Shown here piece by piece: positions 10,194 through 18,702 of a stretch of 64,000 nucleotides of DNA; the stretch's first letter is position 1, and every line of letters starts with the position of its first letter. The stretch is from Bacteroidota bacterium (GTDB lineage Bacteria; Bacteroidota; Bacteroidia; 2-12-FULL-35-15): the NCBI GenBank assembly GCA_947504725.1, contig CANNHN010000001.1, positions 434,001 to 498,000 of the forward strand, read 5' to 3'. The position numbers were made by a program, and so were the translations under genes. The notes below the pieces were generated by a model. It did not search any database. It was given only the letters and a program-made list of their open reading frames with translations, and was not told the DNA's origin.

Positions 10194-12397
10194 TATAAAG
10201 TATAACGTAATGTTAAATAAAATCCTCGACCACGAGTGGAAAATCCATTAATTTCAAAATACTTTTTATCTAATACATTCTCGACTCTTACATTAGCCGA
10301 TAATCCTTTGTAAATAGCAACGCGTAAGGATATGTCCCAAAGCGTATATTGTTCAACAGCTAGCGTTCCAAGAGCACCATAAGGTCCAAAAGTTGGTTCA
10401 TAATAAACATCCGCTCTAGATCCAACATATCGAACATCTGTGCGAATTGAAACTTCCTTTATTGGAGAATAAGTTAAAGAAAGATTAGCTGTGCTTGGTC
10501 TGCGCGACAATCCCAATGTCTCCACTTCTTTTGATGTAATAAAGGCACCATTGCCATAAATCTGAATATGGTTTCCTTGTGTTTGAGCTGTATCAACATC
10601 ACTTGGGCGGTAGTTAATTTTGCCGGTAACCAAACTCACATTAGCTGAAACACTCAACTTTTCAGACATTTTTGAGTTTATTCCCAATTCAACACCTTGC
10701 GTTGTCATTGTGCCCAAATTAATATACGTATCACCTCTATAATCGTCTCTCGACCAATTTTGTCCTAATGTATCCAGTCCAATATTTTTATCCCATAAAT
10801 AAACATATTCAATTACATTTTTAACTACTGTATGGTAAAATGCTGCAGAAAGAGTTGTGTTGTTTATTTTTTGTTTGTATCCAACTTCAACTGTTTGTGA
10901 ACGTTCGGGATCTAACTTTTTATTCCCTCGTGTTAAACCAGTCGTGTATTGAGTATCCCACGTTTTATAATCTGTTGCATCATATAGTTGATACAACGAT
11001 GGAGCGTTAAATCCGCTAGCTACTGTTGCATAAAGCAATCCTCCTTCCAACACTTTTATGGATGGATTGATTTCATACGTCAAATTTGTACCAAATAAAT
11101 TGTGATTACTCATTCTAAATCCTCCAGAAATTGAAAATGCTTTTATCTTTTCAGAAATAAGTTCACCTCCTATGTCGGCATGTAAAAAAATGTTTGCAAG
11201 GGTTGATTTAGGATTAACGGAATCTGTAGACGTTTTTAACTCAACATAATCCGGAGGAAATCCCCAAGAATTGTAATAAAGGTAACTTGTATTTGCCTTC
11301 ATCTGTTCGCCATACATACCGCCTCCTACAACTAAGTTAAAGCCCTTAACAGCATAATTAGCTTGCAATTCATTACTAATCACTTTCCCTTCATATATTC
11401 CTTTGTTATAGGTTCTGTCAAAATTCCCTGCAGCATCTATAACAGATGAATCATCAATGGCAATACGTTTCATTGTAGACAAACCTCCGATAAAACTAAA
11501 GTTAAGTTTATCATTAAATTTATAAGCAGCACCATACGTCATTAAGCTCCTCTTGAAATCAATTGTGTAATTATCGTCATCCTTATACGCTGTCTTATCA
11601 ATATCAGTGAGCTGTTGGGTTTGTTTGTATGAAGCATAAACATCTAATTTCTTGTTTTGAAATCCTGCTTTACCCACCCAATCTAGTTTCGAAAAATCAT
11701 CACTTTTGTCAGAATGTTTATAGACAGATGCAACAGTAACCGTATCATTTGTAGCATTCTGTCCTTTTACATTTGCATTTGACACCTCAGCAGCAATGTA
11801 AAAGCCATTTTTTAGTGCATAATTCACATATAAATTTTCAGCAAGTTGCTGCGTGTTTTTTCCGAAACTACCTCCTGTTACAGAGGCATCTAAAGACAAA
11901 CCAGGTTTTGTGGCTTTTTTGGTGATGATGTTTACGACACCGCCAATGGCTGCAGAACCATAAAGCGTACTGTGAGATCCTCTCACAATTTCTATCTTTT
12001 CAATATTTGCTAAAGAAAGTTCAGCTACATCAATAGAATTATTAATTGCTGACGGATCAGTAATTCTAACACCATCGATTAATATAACAGTTTGATTACT
12101 ATTCGCTCCTCTGGTAAAAATACTAGACGTCATTCCCGGATTTTGTCCGGCACCCACAACATACATTCCTTCTTGTTGCGAAAGAAGTTCGGCAATGGAA
12201 TTTGCTCCCGACTTTTTTATATCATCGGAGGTAACCACCGTGATGCTTCGACCTACATCATTGATGTTTTTTTCACTTCTAGTGGCGGATACCACAACTT
12301 CATTTAATTGTTTGTTTTTTAATGAATCCTGTGCGGATAAATTTAACGCTAGAAACATTAAAGCGCTGGTTAATTGAAAGATTTTCTCCTTTTTCAT
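10193..12397 (-). CDS. btuB: TonB-dependent outer-membrane receptor for cobalamin (BtuB-like)
   Basis: A 734-residue receptor: signal peptide (1-23), TonB box region (NEVVVSATR at about 32-40), plug domain (about 45-155, with IRDPSA-type RITDPSAI and RGSHSTLYGSAAIGG), and a 22-strand type barrel ending in the aromatic-rich strand GRGFYLTLRYTL. The sequence is BtuB/CirA-like, and the 5' leader carries a clear cobalamin riboswitch, so the ligand is very probably vitamin B12 or another corrinoid. No carboxypeptidase-like N-terminal domain is present, so it is not SusC-like. The downstream PP-loop gene is coupled by overlapping stop and start codons. No BtuFCD transporter is in the window. Confidence 0.93.
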   Translation of the reverse strand: MKKEKIFQLTSALMFLALNLSAQDSLKNKQLNEVVVSATRSEKNINDVGRSITVVTSDDIKKSGANSIAELLSQQEGMYVVGAGQNPGMTSSIFTRGANSNQTVILIDGVRITDPSAINNSIDVAELSLANIEKIEIVRGSHSTLYGSAAIGGVVNIITKKATKPGLSLDASVTGGSFGKNTQQLAENLYVNYALKNGFYIAAEVSNANVKGQNATNDTVTVASVYKHSDKSDDFSKLDWVGKAGFQNKKLDVYASYKQTQQLTDIDKTAYKDDDNYTIDFKRSLMTYGAAYKFNDKLNFSFIGGLSTMKRIAIDDSSVIDAAGNFDRTYNKGIYEGKVISNELQANYAVKGFNLVVGGGMYGEQMKANTSYLYYNSWGFPPDYVELKTSTDSVNPKSTLANIFLHADIGGELISEKIKAFSISGGFRMSNHNLFGTNLTYEINPSIKVLEGGLLYATVASGFNAPSLYQLYDATDYKTWDTQYTTGLTRGNKKLDPERSQTVEVGYKQKINNTTLSAAFYHTVVKNVIEYVYLWDKNIGLDTLGQNWSRDDYRGDTYINLGTMTTQGVELGINSKMSEKLSVSANVSLVTGKINYRPSDVDTAQTQGNHIQIYGNGAFITSKEVETLGLSRRPSTANLSLTYSPIKEVSIRTDVRYVGSRADVYYEPTFGPYGALGTLAVEQYTLWDISLRVAIYKGLSANVRVENVLDKKYFEINGFSTRGRGFYLTLRYTL

Positions 12398-12507
12398 TTT
12401 TAATTTTTTTAAATGATTAATAAAAGGAGTAAAAAGGGAACGGATAGGATTATAGTAGAAAATCGAATTCCATTCTTAGCTCTTTACCCGAAAGCATTGA
12501 ATTTGTG

Positions 12508-12675
12508 CAAATGGCAGGTCTTCTGACTTGTTCTATTTAACGCCTTCCCATCCGAAGACAGTGGCATGAATGTTAAAACACTATTGCTAGTGAGAACTTA
12601 CAGCATCGGGAAATGTCCAGGATTTACACCTGATTCCCTTTTAATCTTGATTGTTGACAATCAAAAACCATAAAG
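12508..12675 (-). ncRNA. cobalamin (B12) riboswitch
   Basis: Read on the minus strand, the leader holds the conserved core of the AdoCbl-type riboswitch in order: GGGAATCAGGTGTAAATCC near 12640, ATGCTGTAAG, the B12 box GCCACTG (complement at 12559-12565), GGGAAGGC, and the 3' AGTCAGAAGACCTGCC (complement at 12513-12528). It ends about 110 bases before the receptor ATG. Binding of cobalamin is expected to switch the receptor and the PP-loop gene off. The outer borders of P1 are approximate. Confidence 0.96.
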
Positions 12676-12680
12676 CGGTG

Positions 12681-12709
12681 CAAATGTAAATAAATATTCC
12701 ATTTTACAA
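12681..12709 (-). promoter_or_regulatory. promoter of the riboswitch-receptor operon
   Basis: On the minus strand TTG (complement 12707-12709), 18 bases, then TACATTTG (complement 12681-12688), a full match to the TAnnTTTG box. Transcription would start a few bases before the riboswitch. Confidence 0.7.
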
Positions 12710-12743
12710 GAATTTGAAATTACATTTGCATCAACTAAAAAAA

Positions 12744-13274
12744 ATGGACCACAACTTTATATATATCGCTTACAATAAACCAGCAGGAATTGTATGTACA
12801 ACAGAGAAAATTGAAGGCAATATCATTGATGCCATCAAGCACAAAGAAAACATTCTCCCTATTGGGCGATTAGACAAAGACTCTGAAGGACTTATTTTAC
12901 TGACAAACAATGGAGCCATTATCAACAAAATCATTCATCCCGATTTTGAACATGAGAAGGAATATGTGGTCACGTTAAATTTACCTTTACGAAATCAGTT
13001 TTTAAAAGACATGGCACAAGGAGTAACTATTGGAGACGAGAAAACAAAACCATGCAAAATAAAAGCAGAGCCAAATACAAAAAGAGTTTTTAGGATAGTG
13101 CTCAAACAAGGCTTAAACAGACAAATACGAAGAATGTGTAATGTATTTCACTATCAAGTAATAAAGTTGCAGAGAGTGCGAATTATGAATATTAAATTAG
13201 GGAAGTTAAAAGTTGGTGAGTGGAGAGCATTAACAGAAGAAGAAGTATATGATTTATTTTTACAATTAGGTTAA
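12744..13274 (+). CDS. 23S rRNA/tRNA pseudouridine synthase, RluE/RluF family
   Basis: A 176-residue enzyme with the RsuA-type catalytic motif GRLDKDSEGL, catalytic aspartate D44, the KPAGIV segment at 12-17, and the RNA-binding GLNRQIRRMC near residue 130. It turns a uridine of ribosomal RNA (or tRNA) into pseudouridine. There is no S4 domain, so it is the short RluE/RluF-like form. I chose the ATG at 12744 rather than an in-frame TTG at 12714, because a TACATTTG promoter box lies at 12721-12728, which would put the 5' end of the RNA downstream of the TTG. It ends just before a strong terminator and is divergent from the B12 operon. Confidence 0.9.
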   Translation: MDHNFIYIAYNKPAGIVCTTEKIEGNIIDAIKHKENILPIGRLDKDSEGLILLTNNGAIINKIIHPDFEHEKEYVVTLNLPLRNQFLKDMAQGVTIGDEKTKPCKIKAEPNTKRVFRIVLKQGLNRQIRRMCNVFHYQVIKLQRVRIMNIKLGKLKVGEWRALTEEEVYDLFLQLG

Positions 13275-13279
13275 TAAAA

Positions 13280-13304
13280 AAACCCACGCTAAAAGCGTGG
13301 GTTT
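13280..13304. terminator. bidirectional intrinsic terminator
   Basis: Perfect 9-bp stem ACCCACGCT / AGCGTGGGT (13282-13290 and 13294-13302) with an AAA loop, preceded by an A run and followed by a T run. It serves the pseudouridine synthase gene on the plus strand and the outer-membrane protein gene on the minus strand. Confidence 0.93.
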
Positions 13305-13327
13305 TTTTATATTATAATTTCAACTTA

Positions 13328-14263
13328 CTAGAAATGCAAAGTAAGTCTTAATGAAGCAGTTCCTGTGTTTGAACCTTTGAAACCAAAAATGTTACCTTGG
13401 TTTAAATCAGTATCAAATCCAAATTTAGAAGAACCAGAAGTTTCTGTTTCTGTTTCACCAACAGTGTTTGTTGTACCAATAACTTGTTGATATTCTTGAG
13501 TTGATTTACCTTTACCTGACATTTGGTAACCAATTCCCCAACCATATTCAGCACCAATTGCCATTTTAGGGAAGATGAAATACTCAGCACCAATAAAACC
13601 ACGAACACCTAATCCGAAAGTCATTCCACTTTTAGATGAAACAGCACGAGAAGCAGTACCAGCAGCACCTAATACAGCACCTGTTGTAGTATTCCAAGTA
13701 GTTGAAGTTGGAGTTGTAGTAGTACCAGTACCATTAAGAGGTGACATTGTGTTACCATACTCCATTTTATTAGATGACATAGAGATCCAAATCATCGCAT
13801 CAGCACCGTAGTAACCTTGCAAACGAGTTTTTCCTCTTCTCATCTCTTTACCAACACCAATACCGATGTTAGTATTTCTCATTTTAAATTTATCCTCAAC
13901 CATTGCAGGAGCATCAAATGTTGCTGTTGTTGGAGGAATAGCTGCGTTATCAACAACCATGTTTTTGTAAGTTTGGTTAGTGAAACCTAAACGTACTAAT
14001 ACTCTGTACGCATTTTTTTCATCGATGAATTTTTTTCCGATGATAGTTTGGTTTCCATTTAACCAATTTACTCCTGGAGCAGCGTTAGCTGCTGTTCCGT
14101 TAAATGCATTACCTACAAATGAAAATATAGGAGCCCCATCTAAAGAGATAGCCCAATCTTCTGCCTCTGGCAAAATTGGTTCACCTTTTTTTGAAGTTAA
14201 ATCTTGCGCGAAAGCACCTGTTACGCCAAGTGCTAAAGCAATCACTAGTACTGATTTTTTCAT
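13328..14263 (-). CDS. outer-membrane beta-barrel protein
   Basis: A 311-residue protein with a clean signal peptide (MKKSVLVIALALGVTGAFAQ) and alternating amphipathic strands typical of a small beta barrel, ending in an aromatic residue (TASLRLTLHF), the outer-membrane sorting signal. Between strands are Thr/Asn/Gly-rich loops (for example around residues 170-190). It resembles unnamed Bacteroidota outer-membrane proteins of the OmpW/OmpL-like size class; no ligand can be named. It is monocistronic, with a consensus promoter upstream and a terminator downstream, which suggests strong expression. Confidence 0.8.
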   Translation of the reverse strand: MKKSVLVIALALGVTGAFAQDLTSKKGEPILPEAEDWAISLDGAPIFSFVGNAFNGTAANAAPGVNWLNGNQTIIGKKFIDEKNAYRVLVRLGFTNQTYKNMVVDNAAIPPTTATFDAPAMVEDKFKMRNTNIGIGVGKEMRRGKTRLQGYYGADAMIWISMSSNKMEYGNTMSPLNGTGTTTTPTSTTWNTTTGAVLGAAGTASRAVSSKSGMTFGLGVRGFIGAEYFIFPKMAIGAEYGWGIGYQMSGKGKSTQEYQQVIGTTNTVGETETETSGSSKFGFDTDLNQGNIFGFKGSNTGTASLRLTLHF

Positions 14264-14323
14264 AGTTTTTTGTTGTTTAGTTTAAATTAAATTTTTAATA
14301 ATCAATTTTAAAATTCAGTGATA

Positions 14324-14353
14324 CAAAGGTAAACATTAATTTCAATTCACCAA
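14324..14353 (-). promoter_or_regulatory. promoter of the outer-membrane protein gene
   Basis: On the minus strand TTG (complement 14351-14353), 19 bases, then TACCTTTG (complement 14324-14331), a full match to the Bacteroidota -33/-7 pattern, with a leader of about 60 bases. Confidence 0.75.
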
Positions 14354-14398
14354 CTTATTAACAATATGATTGTTTTTAACACCTAATTGTTAATAACC

Positions 14399-15049
14399 TC
14401 AATCGCCCCACTCCTTATCTTCCAATAGCGGAACAAACTTAAACTCCCCATATTCAACCTTTTCAAAGCTTTTTGGACCTGTTTTCTTCAAAAAAGTCAT
14501 TATTTGCACTTTATCTCCTAAAGGAATCACCAAAATCCCTCCAACTTTCAATTGCTCTAACAAGGCATCTGGAATAATTGGAGCTCCTGCTGTGATAATA
14601 ATTTTGTCGAACGGAGCAAAAATGGGTAATCCCTTATATCCATCTCCATAAAAGAACTTAGGATTATAACCAATGGTAGGCAAAAATGTTTTGGTTAAAT
14701 CAAAAAGAGCCTTTTGTCGCTCTATAGTGTATACTTTAACCCCCATTTCTAATAAAACACTGGTTTGGTATCCCGAACCCGTTCCTATTTCCAACACCTT
14801 CTCCCCTTTTTTTAAATCCAATAGTTCGGTTTGAAAGGCAACAGTATGCGGGCGAGAAATGGTTTGTCCAGATCCAATTGGAAATGCGATGTCTTCATAT
14901 GCTCGTTCTATAAAAGAACTATTCAGGAACAAATGACGTGGAACGGCTTCAATTGCCTTTAACACCTCGGCATCTTCAATTCCTTTTTCTCTTAAAAGAG
15001 CTGCCAATTGTCTTCGCAATCCTTTATGCCTGTATGTATCGTTTGTCAT
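14399..15049 (-). CDS. pcm: protein-L-isoaspartate O-methyltransferase
   Basis: A 216-residue SAM-dependent methyltransferase. It shows the family-specific IGSGQTISRPHTVAFQTELL (residues about 57-76), the SAM-binding VLEIGTGSGYQTSVL (about 85-99) and the later GDGYKGLP and IITAGAP segments, all typical of PCMT. It methylates abnormal isoaspartyl residues to start their repair in the cytoplasm. Length agrees with the family. It is divergent from the Gfo/Idh/MocA gene and not clearly in an operon. Confidence 0.95.
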   Translation of the reverse strand: MTNDTYRHKGLRRQLAALLREKGIEDAEVLKAIEAVPRHLFLNSSFIERAYEDIAFPIGSGQTISRPHTVAFQTELLDLKKGEKVLEIGTGSGYQTSVLLEMGVKVYTIERQKALFDLTKTFLPTIGYNPKFFYGDGYKGLPIFAPFDKIIITAGAPIIPDALLEQLKVGGILVIPLGDKVQIMTFLKKTGPKSFEKVEYGEFKFVPLLEDKEWGD

Positions 15050-15156
15050 AGTAATATATAGGACACGAAATTAACAATTGTATACTTATAATTAAAAGTA
15101 ATTTTTCAAGAAACGATTGTGGAAAAAAGTATTTTTGTCACAAATCACTGAATTAT

Positions 15157-16152
15157 ATGATAAAAATAGGCGTTTTAGGAGCAGGTCACTTAGGTAAAAT
15201 ACATATCCGTCTTCTTAAAGAGATAGATAAATATGAGCTTGTTGGTTTTTACGATGCCGATCCTGAAGCAGCTAAAGAAGTTGAAAAAGAATTTGGTGTA
15301 AAAGCATTTAGCTCAATTGAAAGCTTGATTGAGCTTGTTGATGCAGTAGACATTGTGACTCCAACAATTACACATTATGATTGTGCCTCCAAAGCCATCA
15401 AAAACTCGAAACATATTTTTATTGAAAAGCCTGTTACAAATACAATTGAAGAAGCAAAAAGCTTAAAAGGCTTATCAAAAGAAGCGAATGTGCATGTTCA
15501 GGTTGGTCACGTTGAAAGATTTAACCCCGCTTTTATTGCTGCACGTGATTATTGCTCCAATCCAATGTTTATTGAAACGCACCGTTTAGCTCAATTTAAC
15601 CCAAGAGGAACAGATGTTTCGGTGGTTTTGGATTTAATGATTCACGATATTGACATTATTTTGAGTGTAGTAAAATCCAATATCAAACGTATTAGTGCAA
15701 GTGGTGTGGCTGTTGTGAGTGAGAGTCCGGATATCGCAAATGCACGAATAGAGTTTGATAATGGATGTGTAGCTAACTTAACGTCAAGTAGGATTTCCAT
15801 GAAAAACATGCGCAAGTCCCGCTTTTTTCAAAAAGATGCCTATATTTCGGTTGATTTTCTAGACAAAAAGGTAGATGTGATACGTTTAAACAATGTAGAA
15901 GGAGAAATAGACCCATTAGCAGTGACAATTGATTTAGGCCATGGCAAAGGATCAAAACAAATTTACTTCGAAAATCCAACAATTTTACCAACTAACGCAA
16001 TAAAGATGGAGCTTGAAGCGTTTGCTGATTCAATAATCAGCAACACAACTCCATTAGTTAGTATTGATGATGGTTACAAAGCGCTAGATGTAGCTTATAA
16101 AATAATCGAAAAAATGAAGCTAACATCTAATACCAATGTTAATGACAATTAG
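15157..16152 (+). CDS. Gfo/Idh/MocA family NAD(P)-dependent oxidoreductase
   Basis: A 331-residue protein with an N-terminal Rossmann fold (GVLGAGHLG at residues 5-13) and the family's catalytic EKP at residues 90-92, followed by the alpha/beta C-terminal domain (VGHVERFNPA and DLMIHDIDIIL). Relatives oxidise or reduce sugars and related compounds, and in gram-negative bacteria some act on UDP-sugars. The substrate is not visible. A TATTTTTG -7 box lies at 15130-15137. The next genes encode a lipoprotein and a sugar transferase, so a role in surface polysaccharide is possible but unproven. Confidence 0.88.
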   Translation: MIKIGVLGAGHLGKIHIRLLKEIDKYELVGFYDADPEAAKEVEKEFGVKAFSSIESLIELVDAVDIVTPTITHYDCASKAIKNSKHIFIEKPVTNTIEEAKSLKGLSKEANVHVQVGHVERFNPAFIAARDYCSNPMFIETHRLAQFNPRGTDVSVVLDLMIHDIDIILSVVKSNIKRISASGVAVVSESPDIANARIEFDNGCVANLTSSRISMKNMRKSRFFQKDAYISVDFLDKKVDVIRLNNVEGEIDPLAVTIDLGHGKGSKQIYFENPTILPTNAIKMELEAFADSIISNTTPLVSIDDGYKALDVAYKIIEKMKLTSNTNVNDN

Positions 16153-16295
16153 TTTAAAAAACTATTGGCATTTTTACATTGGCTTATGCCGATGCTATTT
16201 ATGTTTATAACGATGAAGTGTAAACTAAATTGTACTATTACATAAATGCTTTCGGTATAATTTTGCTGATGAACAAGGACTTTCAAACAATTAAA

Positions 16296-17162
16296 ATGAA
16301 TACTTTTCACAAATTTTTTATTTCTTTCGCAGTTTTTTCAACTGTTTTATTTAGTTCATGTGAACTTTATAATCCAGCAGAACCTACTCCTGCTTATATT
16401 CATATTCAAAATTTCACACTTACCACAAATGCATTGCAAGGGAGTAATTCTCATAAAATAACTGATGCTTGGGTATACGTAGATGATCAAATTATTGGAT
16501 GCTTCGAACTGCCTGTTACTTTTCCTGTAATTTCGGAAGGATCCCACAAAGTGAAAATAGTTCCTGGAATTAAAGTAAACGGAATTGCAGCGAATCGAGC
16601 TCAATATCCCTTTTACACAAGCTTTGAACAAGTTGTTGATTTTCAAGTTGGTAAGACAATTACTTTAAGTCCTAATGTAACTTACAAATCGAGTGCTACG
16701 TTTGAATTTATGTGTGATTTTGAAACGGTTGGTTTGACAATTGACACAACAAATTATTCTGATTCTGCATTACAAATTCTTTCGTTACCCGACCCTAATG
16801 TTTTTGAAGGCAGCAAGTCTGCAATTGGATATACCGACCCCACTCGATTTCGATTTGAATGCGCTACTATAGATGCATTTGAACTTCCAAAAGGTGGCTC
16901 ACCTGTTTTTCTTGAGTTTAATTATAAATGCAACTTCGTTTTGGTAGTTAGCGTTATTGCTCAAGGCACATCGTCTATTCAGCAATTTCCAGCATTGTAC
17001 CTTAATCCAACTAATGGCTGGAACAAAGCCTACGTTTATTTAACGCCTACCGTTAGCGGTGCTTTCTCTGCTGATGATTACAAAATTGTATGGGGCATGA
17101 GTAATACAATTGGCCAAGATAGCGCAGCTATTTTACTTGATAACATTAAACTTATTCATTAA
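16296..17162 (+). CDS. lipoprotein of unknown function
   Basis: The ATG at 16296 gives a 288-residue protein with a lipoprotein signal (MNTFHKFFISFAVFSTVLFSSC; the last cysteine, residue 22, is the lipidation site). Another in-frame ATG at 16269 and a TTG at 16230 lie upstream; I prefer 16296 because it gives a normal-length signal. The mature part has two beta-rich regions: one with HKITDAWVYVDDQIIGCFELP, like a PEGA-type or DUF-like sandwich, and a C-terminal domain (about 140-288) that looks like a jelly roll. No enzyme motifs. Likely faces the periplasm or the cell surface. It precedes the sugar transferase gene by 34 bases and may be cotranscribed. Confidence 0.75.
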   Translation: MNTFHKFFISFAVFSTVLFSSCELYNPAEPTPAYIHIQNFTLTTNALQGSNSHKITDAWVYVDDQIIGCFELPVTFPVISEGSHKVKIVPGIKVNGIAANRAQYPFYTSFEQVVDFQVGKTITLSPNVTYKSSATFEFMCDFETVGLTIDTTNYSDSALQILSLPDPNVFEGSKSAIGYTDPTRFRFECATIDAFELPKGGSPVFLEFNYKCNFVLVVSVIAQGTSSIQQFPALYLNPTNGWNKAYVYLTPTVSGAFSADDYKIVWGMSNTIGQDSAAILLDNIKLIH

Positions 17163-17196
17163 AGAGTACTGAAGAGGAATACTAAAGAGAAGTTGT

Positions 17197-18618
17197 ATGA
17201 ATAAAAAGCTACAAGTATTAAAATACCTTATTGCCGATATTTCAGCTGCCATGCTTGCCTGGGCGCTTTTTTTTACTTTTCGAAAAATTTATATTGAAAC
17301 TGCAAAATTTGGAAAGCCCGTTCCTTTAGTTTACGATGAACAATATTATTGGGGATTACTTTTTATTCCATTCTTTTGGGTTTTAATGTACTATCTTACA
17401 GGGACTTACAAAGACGTTTATAGGAAATCTCGATTAAAAGAAATCGGACAAACATTTTTGCTTTCTATGATCGGTGTTTTGATCATCTTTTTTGCACTTT
17501 TATTAGATGATGAAATTGTTTCTTATAAAAATTATTACCAAAGCATCATCACACTTTTCCTTTTACACTTTGGCTTTACTGCTTTCTTTAGAGTCGTTCT
17601 TTCAAGTATAACAAATTACCGCATCCATAGCAGGGTTATCGGATTTAATACACTTTTGGTTGGTAGCAATGAGAATGCCTTGAAGCTTTTCAATGAGATG
17701 CAAAGCCAGTCAAAATCATCAGGGTATAAATTTATCGGTTTCGTACATATTGATAACAAAAACGGATTCTCTCAAGAACTAAAAAAGACTTTGCCTCACC
17801 TTGGTGAACTATCTGATTTAAAGAGAATTATAACTGATTTTAAGATTGAAGAAGTGATCATCGCTATCGAATCATTTGAACATGAGAATATCGGTAAGAT
17901 AGTGAACGAATTAGATTATCGCGGTCTCATCATTAAGGTGATCCCAGACATGTATGATATTCTTTCCGGTTCCGTAAAAATGACCTCTATTTTTGGCGCA
18001 CCCTTGATTGAAATTTCCCGTGAAATTATGCCTACGTGGGAGCAATCCTTGAAACGGATTATGGATATCACCATTTCGTTGATTGTATTAACACTTTTCA
18101 GCTGGGTTTACATCATTGTGGCTATTGCGGTAAAACTCTCTTCTAAAGGCCCTATTTTTTATAGCCACGAACGAATCGGATGGCATGGTAAACCTTTCTT
18201 TATTCACAAGTTCCGCTCCATGTATACGGATGCAGAAAAAGCAGGTCCGGCACTTTCAAGTAAACTAGACCCTCGAATTACTCCGCTCGGTCGTTTTCTT
18301 AGAAAAGTACGCTTGGATGAAATTCCGCAGTTCTACAACGTTGTAATTGGTGAAATGAGCATTGTTGGTCCACGCCCAGAGCGCCAATTCTTTATTGACC
18401 AAATTGTACTTCAGGCACCGCACTACAAACATTTGCACAAAGTCCGACCAGGTATTACTTCGTGGGGACAAGTAAAATATGGTTATGCCGAAAATGTGGA
18501 TGAAATGATACAACGTTTAAAGTACGATATCATTTATATTGAAAATATGTCTCTGGCAGTAGATTTAAAGATTTTGATTTACACTGCTCTGATTGTTATA
18601 CAAGGGCGCGGGAAGTAA
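17197..18618 (+). CDS. polyprenyl-phosphate sugar phosphotransferase (exopolysaccharide initiating transferase)
   Basis: A 473-residue membrane protein: four to five predicted helices in the first 130 residues, a central Rossmann-like CoA-binding-like domain (about 150-265), another helix (about 290-310), and a C-terminal bacterial sugar-transferase domain with FIHKFRSMY, DPRITPLGRFLRKVRLDEIPQ and GEMSIVGPRPE. It is of the WbaP/WcaJ type, which transfers a sugar-1-phosphate from a nucleotide sugar to undecaprenyl phosphate, the first step of capsule, O-antigen or exopolysaccharide synthesis. No other polysaccharide genes follow, so it is an isolated member. Confidence 0.93.
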   Translation: MNKKLQVLKYLIADISAAMLAWALFFTFRKIYIETAKFGKPVPLVYDEQYYWGLLFIPFFWVLMYYLTGTYKDVYRKSRLKEIGQTFLLSMIGVLIIFFALLLDDEIVSYKNYYQSIITLFLLHFGFTAFFRVVLSSITNYRIHSRVIGFNTLLVGSNENALKLFNEMQSQSKSSGYKFIGFVHIDNKNGFSQELKKTLPHLGELSDLKRIITDFKIEEVIIAIESFEHENIGKIVNELDYRGLIIKVIPDMYDILSGSVKMTSIFGAPLIEISREIMPTWEQSLKRIMDITISLIVLTLFSWVYIIVAIAVKLSSKGPIFYSHERIGWHGKPFFIHKFRSMYTDAEKAGPALSSKLDPRITPLGRFLRKVRLDEIPQFYNVVIGEMSIVGPRPERQFFIDQIVLQAPHYKHLHKVRPGITSWGQVKYGYAENVDEMIQRLKYDIIYIENMSLAVDLKILIYTALIVIQGRGK

Positions 18619-18695
18619 GTTCAAAGTTTAAAAGTTCAAAGTTTAAAGTTGGGCTTTGTTTTAACTTTAAACTTTATAACTTTGAACTTTAAACT
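18618..18695. repeat. inverted word-array repeat (AGTTCAAAGTTTAAAG type), copy 1
   Basis: The left arm 18618-18650 is built from words AGTTCAAAG / AGTTTAAAG, and the right arm 18663-18695 is the reverse complement of a permuted set of the same words; the two arms are 33 bases each with a 12-base centre. A related array occurs at 37057-37167. Confidence 0.8.
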
Positions 18696-18702
18696 AAAAA
18701 AC

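Noticed and set aside
12714-12743. TTG start of the pseudouridine synthase gene
   Set aside because: A TACATTTG -7 box at 12721-12728 would make the RNA start after the TTG; the ATG at 12744 begins the conserved domain.
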